29,196 nt of DNA, taken from assembly GCA_964598495.1 (NCBI GenBank), contig CAZRBY010000021.1, positions 1 through 29,196 of the forward strand, in the 5' to 3' direction. Origin of the DNA: Cacconaster sp964598495. GTDB lineage: Bacteria > Bacteroidota > Bacteroidia > Bacteroidales > UBA932. Position numbers and translations under genes: made by a program. How positions within the stretch are numbered: the first letter of the stretch is position 1; every line of letters begins with the position of its first letter. The notes under the pieces are model-generated. The model saw only the letters and a program-made list of their open reading frames with translations. It was not told the DNA's origin and searched no databases. Shown here one piece after another: positions 24,316-29,196 of this stretch.

Positions 24316-25953
24316 ATGAAAAGGAGTATATATAGAATAGTCATATACATTATACTTGCCGGCGCACCGCTCATGTTCGGCAGTTGTGTGAAGGACATTT
24401 CAGGCAAGATTCTGGAACTTTTGGATCGCGTTACGCAAGCAGAAGGTATGGTTCATGTTACAAACACTACAATTAATGCCCTCTATACCACCGTCAAGGC
24501 ACTTGAGCAGAATGACCATATCACAGGCATTGATGAGATTAAGGAAAACGGCAAAGTGGTTGGTTATGTCATAAGTTTTACGAGCGGATACTATGTCAAT
24601 GTTTATAACGGACATGACGGTACTACCCCCATTATCGGCATCCAGCAAAACACGACAAACGGCTATTATTACTGGACAATCCAAACCGGCACATCCAGTC
24701 CCACTTGGATGACCAACTCCTTCGGACAAAGGATAAGGGCTACCGGCACCATTCCCAAACTCAAAATAGAGAGCGGCTACTGGTGGGTTTCTTACGATGA
24801 AGGCAGTTCCTGGAGTAGACTCAGTGAGGCTACCGGTGAAGAAGGAAGCTCGGTTTTCAAGGCTATTGACTATTCCGATCCCTATTTCGTCAAATTTACA
24901 CTTTTTAACGGTACTTCTTTCAAGATCCCGACACAGAAAGGTTTTGACGAGTTGAATGATTACTGTGAAGATATTAATTCTAATATTAGCGCCAGCAAAG
25001 ATCTCTTTAACAGTAGTATAGATACAACTCTCCTGTTTGAGTCCGTAAGCGAACTTACCCATAACGGAGAGTTTGCAGGCTATGCCATAAAACTCTGGGG
25101 AGGCAAAGTATACGAACTCTACACCGGTCGCAATTGCACAGAGAAAATTCTTCTCGGCATCAAATATAATTCTGAAGTTTCATCCAATTGCTGGACAATC
25201 AAAATTGGGGAAACAGGTACTGAAAACTGGCTTATGAGCGACGGTAAGGCACTTACTGCACAGCCGGAAGATTTAAAACCTTCAATTGGCATCAGGGACT
25301 CTTCAGGAGTTTATTACTTTACCATCAAATACGGGAATAATGCGCCGCAGTGGATACTTGATGATAATGGTAATCCCGTACCTGCCAGCGTTAAAATACT
25401 TATATCGCCTTTTAAAAGTATCGAAATACTGGACAACTCCGTAGTCATCACTATGGCAAAAGGAGATAAGGTCACTTTGATAAAGGCCAGGCGTGGCATC
25501 CCCTCGATGAGTCTTTCAATAGCACCGAGGAAAAATCACCCCGACTCTGCGCTTATGACATTTGATGGCACAAACGGCTATTATGTGCCGGGAATAGTGG
25601 AAAACGAGGATTATTTCTTTGAAATCAAGGTAAGAGATACCTTGTTCAACCACTCTACTCTGTATCCATTTTTTAACTCTTATTTAAATGCATCGGGGAT
25701 ATCGCTTACGGCATTTGCCATCGACAATGGATATATAAAGAGCATAACTCCAAATAGTGCTAAATTTGATGGTAATTATGTCAACATAGAGGGGATGGAG
25801 AGATATTATTACGACTCCTACTACGGAATTACATACCACTCCGGCCCAAAAGATACTGTCAAGCACTCAAGGATAGCAGTATTCCTTAAATGGAACAATG
25901 AAGCTAACACTTCGATGAAGGTCATCGAACTCAAAAACAAAAACGTTAAGTGA
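24316..25953 (+). CDS. DUF4988-like lipoprotein, third paralogue with longer C-terminus
   Basis: 545 residues. The signal peptide ends in lipobox MFGSC (Cys24), then a coiled coil (SGKILELLDRVTQAEGM, about 29-65). The first module at about 66-205 is the best preserved of the three: NGKVVGYVISFTSGYYVNVY, YYYWTIQTG, ESGYWWVSYDEGSSWSRL, VKFTLFNGTSFKIP. The second at about 230-385 is more divergent: HNGEFAGYAIKLWGGKVYEL, YYFTIKYGNNAPQWILDDNG, DNSVVITMAKGDKV. The last 150 residues are unlike the other two paralogues and contain a Tyr-rich stretch (ERYYYDSYYGITYHSG). Two bases separate it from the previous gene. No terminator is visible after it. Confidence 0.8.
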   Translation: MKRSIYRIVIYIILAGAPLMFGSCVKDISGKILELLDRVTQAEGMVHVTNTTINALYTTVKALEQNDHITGIDEIKENGKVVGYVISFTSGYYVNVYNGHDGTTPIIGIQQNTTNGYYYWTIQTGTSSPTWMTNSFGQRIRATGTIPKLKIESGYWWVSYDEGSSWSRLSEATGEEGSSVFKAIDYSDPYFVKFTLFNGTSFKIPTQKGFDELNDYCEDINSNISASKDLFNSSIDTTLLFESVSELTHNGEFAGYAIKLWGGKVYELYTGRNCTEKILLGIKYNSEVSSNCWTIKIGETGTENWLMSDGKALTAQPEDLKPSIGIRDSSGVYYFTIKYGNNAPQWILDDNGNPVPASVKILISPFKSIEILDNSVVITMAKGDKVTLIKARRGIPSMSLSIAPRKNHPDSALMTFDGTNGYYVPGIVENEDYFFEIKVRDTLFNHSTLYPFFNSYLNASGISLTAFAIDNGYIKSITPNSAKFDGNYVNIEGMERYYYDSYYGITYHSGPKDTVKHSRIAVFLKWNNEANTSMKVIELKNKNVK

Positions 25954-26011
25954 TCTCCTGAGTTTGTTGGCAAGTTGATGGTTGCCACTTGTACTAATTC
26001 AATTTGGAATT

Positions 26012-26890
26012 ATGGATTACAAATCTAGTAAAAAGGCCGGATTTGCCGAAGGAGTGGTTTCGGTCGTGGTCAACACGCTCTTGTTTGCGCTCAAGTACTG
26101 GGCCGGTATTGTAACCGGGTCATTAGCTATTGTGGCCGACGCCTGGCACACCATCTCCGACTCCATCAGTTCATTGGTATTGATTGTTGCCACTGCTCTC
26201 TCAGCAAGAAAACCGGATAAAAAACATCCTTTCGGTCATGGCCGCTGGGAGCAGATCGCTGCCATATTTATTGGAATTATACTGGCAATAATAGCATACG
26301 ACTTTCTCAAAGACTCTATTCTGCGGCTTAAAGAGCACACCTCAGTTATATTCGGCACCCTTGCCATCGTCGTGACCTGTATCTCCATCGTAGTCAAAGA
26401 GGGGCTGGCACAATATGCTTTCTACCTTGCCCGCAAAACGGGCAATATCGCCATAAAAGCCGATGGGTGGCACCACAGGAGCGATGCGCTCTCTTCAGTA
26501 GTGGTGCTAATCGGCATCCTGCTCGCCAAATATTTCTGGTGGATGGATAGCATACTGGGCATCATTATCGCCTTGATGCTCTTCTACGCCACTTATACCA
26601 TAATAAAGGAAGCCATCACCAAAATACTGGGAGAAGAACCATCTGATGACATTATAAAGAAGATTAACGATGCAGTGACAGAGATGTATCCGGAGGGATT
26701 ACAACTGCACCATTTTCATATCCACAACTACGTCACTCATCAGGAAATGACCTTTCACATCAGGCTACGCGGAGAACTCTCCCTTGAGGAAAGCCACTCC
26801 ATCGCGACTGCAATTGAGAATATGGTCCAGGAGCGTTTCGACATCACTTCGACGATTCACGTTGAACCTCTTGATTTTGAACATCCTTAA
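26012..26890 (+). CDS. cation diffusion facilitator (CDF) metal exporter, zinc-type
   Basis: 292 residues from the ATG at 26012; a TTG at 25982 would add ten residues and is less likely. The fold shows six membrane helices and a cytoplasmic C-terminal domain ending in HVEPLDFEHP. The transport site is two H-x3-D motifs: ADAWHTISDS in helix 2 and ADGWHHRSDA in helix 5, the arrangement found in zinc-selective CDF proteins; iron-transporting members usually have D-x3-D in helix 2. The C-terminal domain has the His-rich LQLHHFHIHNYVTHQE that binds regulatory metal. The last 47 bases overlap the converging EEP lipoprotein gene. Confidence 0.92.
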   Translation: MDYKSSKKAGFAEGVVSVVVNTLLFALKYWAGIVTGSLAIVADAWHTISDSISSLVLIVATALSARKPDKKHPFGHGRWEQIAAIFIGIILAIIAYDFLKDSILRLKEHTSVIFGTLAIVVTCISIVVKEGLAQYAFYLARKTGNIAIKADGWHHRSDALSSVVVLIGILLAKYFWWMDSILGIIIALMLFYATYTIIKEAITKILGEEPSDDIIKKINDAVTEMYPEGLQLHHFHIHNYVTHQEMTFHIRLRGELSLEESHSIATAIENMVQERFDITSTIHVEPLDFEHP

Positions 26891-27740
26891 GAGTAAAAAC
26901 GGCAATTACCGGATAATGGTCGGAAATGTACTCCACGCCTGCATAAGCACCGGTAATAGTTTCAAATAGTGACGGAACCAGATTTCTGAAATAGATATGG
27001 TCAATTACTTTCCCTCCCTCTTCGGGATCTATTTTACCCCAACCATTGAATGTGTTGAGCGAGTCTGTAACAAGAGCCGCACTTCGCGCTGAAGTCATAT
27101 ATTCCTCAATAGGGTCCAATATTGGATCATTGTACCACGCATTGAAATCACCGGTAAGCACTACCGGCGCATCATACGGTATTAAACTTTTCATACGACT
27201 CACTATGAGTTTACCGGACTCTTCACGGGCAACTTTACCAATATGATCAAAATGAGTGTTGTAGAAATACAACTCTTGACCACTATTTTTGTCCAGCAGA
27301 CGAACCATTGTAACAATCCGATGAAAAGCCGCATCCCAGCCCATTGAAACTTCATCCGGTGTTTCACTCAACCAGAAAGTAGTGCTTTCCAGAAGTTCAA
27401 AACGGCTCTTTTTATAAAAAACGGCATTGGATTCGCCAGTGTTTGGACCATCATTGCGAGCCACTCCGTAGAAGCCATATTCCGGCAGATGTTCTTCCAT
27501 ATAGTTGACCTGTCCTAATAGACCCTCCTGAATACCGAAAAGATCCGGATTGACTTCGTTTATCATCTCAATAACAGCTTCTCTTCGGAATATCCAACTA
27601 TTTTCTCCGTCAAAGTCATCGCTGAGGCTCAGACGTATATTGAATGACATCGCTACGATCTCATTTTCGCTCTTTGCGTCGCAGCAACTGCAGCACAACG
27701 CCATAGCGGCCAATGCCGCAACAATAAAAATTCTTTTCAT
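26844..27740 (-). CDS. secreted endonuclease/exonuclease/phosphatase-fold lipoprotein
   Basis: 298 residues. The signal peptide is followed by a Cys cluster (ALCCSCCDAKSE), so lipidation or export is expected. The EEP catalytic pattern is complete: SFNIRLS, FGIQEGL (Glu), YNTHFDHIG (His region), LTGDFNAW (Asp/Asn), VIDHIYF and ISDHYPVIAVF (terminal Asp-His). This group in Bacteroidota is annotated as secreted phosphoesterases or nucleases. It is a different subfamily from the cytoplasmic EEP gene at 16570-17595. The last 15 codons overlap the CDF gene on the other strand. A CAAATATA (minus TATATTTG) at 27745-27752 lies only four bases before the start codon. Confidence 0.87.
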   Translation of the reverse strand: MKRIFIVAALAAMALCCSCCDAKSENEIVAMSFNIRLSLSDDFDGENSWIFRREAVIEMINEVNPDLFGIQEGLLGQVNYMEEHLPEYGFYGVARNDGPNTGESNAVFYKKSRFELLESTTFWLSETPDEVSMGWDAAFHRIVTMVRLLDKNSGQELYFYNTHFDHIGKVAREESGKLIVSRMKSLIPYDAPVVLTGDFNAWYNDPILDPIEEYMTSARSAALVTDSLNTFNGWGKIDPEEGGKVIDHIYFRNLVPSLFETITGAYAGVEYISDHYPVIAVFTLKDVQNQEVQRESSK

Positions 27741-27744
27741 TTTG

Positions 27745-27752
27745 CAAATATA
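27745..27752 (-). promoter_or_regulatory. -7-like box abutting the EEP lipoprotein start
   Basis: On the minus strand this reads TATATTTG, an exact TAnnTTTG match, but it ends only four bases before the ATG at 27740, so a transcript from it would have essentially no leader. No TTG at -33 distance is present. Chance match is possible in A/T-rich sequence. Confidence 0.2.
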
Positions 27753-27764
27753 AAAATAGTTCTA

Positions 27765-27790
27765 AGTATGGAGTATGTAGTAAGGAGTAT
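27765..27790 (+). repeat. degenerate AGTATG/GTAGT tract
   Basis: AAGTATGGAGTATGTAGTAA is followed by GGAGTAT. This is the third occurrence of the same word family, between the divergent-side end of the EEP gene and the terminator of the LRR gene. It matches the tracts at 12070-12126 and 14353-14412 in composition. Confidence 0.45.
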
Positions 27791-27810
27791 ATTACTAGAA
27801 CCTAAAAACA

Positions 27811-27838
27811 ATTAGGGGCAAAAACCTTCGCCCCTAAT
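27811..27838 (-). terminator. intrinsic terminator of the LRR gene
   Basis: Nine-base arms ATTAGGGGC (27811-27819) and GCCCCTAAT (27830-27838) pair perfectly around a ten-base loop. Read on the minus strand the hairpin is followed by a T-rich run, so it ends the BIG2/LRR gene, whose stop lies about 40 bases away. Confidence 0.75.
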
Positions 27839-27879
27839 AGCCAATTTATTGGTCATTATTGTGTAGTTTAAACTAATTA

Positions 27880-29196
27880 TCAATTAACTATATATACTTC
27901 CCAATTCTTAGCTTCTGCCGCAACTTTGTGGTACTTTTCAAATACGTTTTGCTCGCCTGCATGTGTGCTTTTAGGACAAAATGTCCCGTTATTGCTTGCA
28001 GAGCGGGTAGGCATAGAGTTTATTAGTGCTCCCATATTTGCCTTGTTAATTTTATTGTCGTAGCAATGCAGGTCTATTAATTTCACATTGTTAGAAACAT
28101 CTAACGAAGTAAGTTGATTGTCGTAGCAATACAGTGTTATTAATTTCACATTGTTAGAAACATCTAACGAAGTAAGTTGATTGTCGTAGCAATACAGTTC
28201 TACTAATTTCGCATTATTAGAAACATCTAACGAAGTAAGTTGATTCTTGTAGCAATACAATCTTCTTAATTCCGTATTATTGGAAACATTTAATGAAGTA
28301 AGTTGATTGTTGAAGCAAGACAGTGCTCCTAATTCCGCATTGTTGGAAACATTTAACGAAGTGAGTGGATTGTTGTGGCAATACAGATTAGTTAATTCCG
28401 CATTGTTGGAAACATTTAACGAAGTAAGTTGATTGTCTTGGCAAAACAGTGATGTTAATTTCACATTGTTGGAAACATTTAACGAAGTGAGTTGATTATG
28501 GTAGCAATGCAGATCAGTTAATTCCGCATTGTTGGAAACATTTAACGAAGTAAGTTGATTGTCGTAGCAATACAGTATTCTTAATTCCGCATTGTTGGAA
28601 ACATTTAACGAAGTAAGTGGATTGTTGTGGCAATACAGATCAGTTAATTCCGCATTGTTGGAAACATTTAACGAAGTAAGTTGATTGTCGTGGCAACGCA
28701 GTTTAGTTAATTCCGCATTGTTGGAAACATTTAACGAAGTAAGTTGATTGTTGTAGCAATCCAGTGTTGTTACCTTTCCATAAATAGTAACGGTTTGTGC
28801 TCCAAGAGTGTATGTTGTAATACTGTTAAAATTTGTTACTTTTTCCCCGTTATCCATTGTGCCATTGTTGTTGAGGTCTATCCACACACCTGGTTGATTC
28901 GCTGGGTTGGCATACATGTAGACACTAATTGTGCTTCCCACCACTTTGCTTGTGGTCATGACAATAGAAGAGGTTGTTACCTTTACCGTAACGGTTTTGG
29001 TTTGATTGGTTGCGTTATCCTTTACTGTCACTGTCGTATTACCTAAGGCTATTCCCGTTATGGTTACGACGGTTCCGCTAAGGGTGGCGGTGGCTATGGT
29101 TGTGTTGTTGCTGTCCACACTGTAGTTTCCGCTTCCTGAGAGAATGTTTACGGTGGCAGTCTGACCTGTTTCTACTTCAACTTTGCTCTTGTCAAT
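27880..29196 (-). CDS. BIG2 plus leucine-rich-repeat surface protein (5' end outside window)
   Basis: The frame is open to the window edge, so the N-terminus and any signal peptide are missing; a GTG at 29118 is an internal codon, not the start. The visible part is 438 residues. It begins with an Ig-like BIG2 domain (VEVETGQTATVNI, ALGNTTVTVKDN), then a short domain with WIDLNNNGTMDNGEKV, a calcium-loop-like DxNxxG motif. About 11 full leucine-rich repeats of 21 residues follow, consensus LxxLxCxxNxLTSLxVSNN, then a partial one and a C-terminal cap ending NWEVYIVN. Each repeat has the Cys of the LxC position. Such BIG2-LRR proteins are secreted or surface proteins in Bacteroidales that bind proteins or host/other-cell surfaces. 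No T9SS sorting domain is seen at the end. Confidence 0.85.
   Translation of the reverse strand: MDKSKVEVETGQTATVNILSGSGNYSVDSNNTTIATATLSGTVVTITGIALGNTTVTVKDNATNQTKTVTVKVTTSSIVMTTSKVVGSTISVYMYANPANQPGVWIDLNNNGTMDNGEKVTNFNSITTYTLGAQTVTIYGKVTTLDCYNNQLTSLNVSNNAELTKLRCHDNQLTSLNVSNNAELTDLYCHNNPLTSLNVSNNAELRILYCYDNQLTSLNVSNNAELTDLHCYHNQLTSLNVSNNVKLTSLFCQDNQLTSLNVSNNAELTNLYCHNNPLTSLNVSNNAELGALSCFNNQLTSLNVSNNTELRRLYCYKNQLTSLDVSNNAKLVELYCYDNQLTSLDVSNNVKLITLYCYDNQLTSLDVSNNVKLIDLHCYDNKINKANMGALINSMPTRSASNNGTFCPKSTHAGEQNVFEKYHKVAAEAKNWEVYIVN
28050..28775 (-). repeat. tandem 63-bp coding repeats of the LRR gene
   Basis: About 11.5 units of 63 bases, one per 21-residue leucine-rich repeat. The half encoding LTSLxVSNN is almost identical in every unit, while the half encoding the variable LxxLxCxxN differs. 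The three units nearest the 3' end of the gene encode SLDVSNN and the others SLNVSNN, so the array has two sub-families. It may expand or contract by recombination. Confidence 0.85.

Noticed and set aside
24400..25062. Long minus-strand frame of 220 codons
   Set aside because: It is the reverse of the third DUF4988-like gene; no motif or start context supports it.
25968..25987. Hairpin TGGCAA/TTGCCA after the third DUF4988-like gene as a terminator
   Set aside because: Only six base pairs, with no T tract following.
28050..28775. CRISPR-like regular repeats
   Set aside because: The 63-base period is in frame and encodes a 21-residue leucine-rich repeat, with no unrelated spacers.

Overview
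The window looks like chromosomal DNA of an anaerobic member of the Bacteroidales (phylum Bacteroidota). The evidence is the many lipoproteins with a Cys shortly after a short signal peptide, three DUF4988-like lipoproteins, a C69 dipeptidase, a BIG2/LRR surface protein, near absence of Shine-Dalgarno sequences, and several matches to the Bacteroidota -7 promoter box (TAnnTTTG). The genus cannot be told from the sequence alone. I see no rRNA, tRNA, CRISPR array, transposase, integrase or phage gene.

Layout. 1-6021: an M28-family aminopeptidase lipoprotein, a small lipoprotein, an NAD-dependent extended SDR (minus), a cob(I)alamin adenosyltransferase, and a large unknown lipoprotein with a Cys-rich C-terminus (minus). 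6022-6418: a non-coding regulatory-looking stretch with a tandem repeat and two palindromes. 6419-9823: a compact four-gene operon encoding DsrC, a DsrM/NarI-like membrane haem protein, a DsrK/HdrD-like iron-sulfur protein and a SufS/CsdB-like cysteine desulfurase, closed by a strong terminator. 9901-14351: a C69 dipeptidase (minus), a small secreted helical protein, a SIS-domain sugar-phosphate protein and an L-cysteine desulfidase (CyuA/UPF0597). 14352-14718: non-coding, with inverted repeats. 14719-17595: a minus-strand run of an EEP-fold nuclease/phosphatase, an archaeal/Thermotoga-type adenosylhomocysteinase and a HAD phosphatase. 17677-25953: a long plus-strand run of a BASS transporter, a glycerolipid acyltransferase, a BamA-like outer-membrane beta-barrel and three tandem DUF4988-like lipoproteins. 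26012-29196: a CDF zinc-type exporter, a second EEP-fold lipoprotein (minus) and the 3' part of a BIG2 plus leucine-rich-repeat surface protein (minus) running off the window.

The most interesting part is the DsrC-DsrMK-cysteine desulfurase operon. DsrC keeps both redox cysteines (CX10C), DsrK keeps two 4Fe-4S motifs and a CCG site, and a quinone-type membrane subunit is present. The genes for dissimilatory sulfite reductase (DsrAB) and for DsrJOP are absent from the window. Inference: the desulfurase loads cysteine sulfur onto DsrC, and DsrMK exchanges electrons between menaquinol and the DsrC disulfide or trisulfide, so sulfide release from cysteine is linked to the membrane. A cysteine desulfidase lies about 3.2 kb downstream, which fits a local cysteine/sulfide theme but does not prove one.

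The second notable region is 21341-21531. The outer-membrane barrel gene has an in-frame TAG followed by an intact final beta-strand ending in Phe, and the next gene's lipoprotein signal peptide is in a different frame from its body. These two lesions lie within about 190 bp and indicate recent decay, recoding or sequence error.
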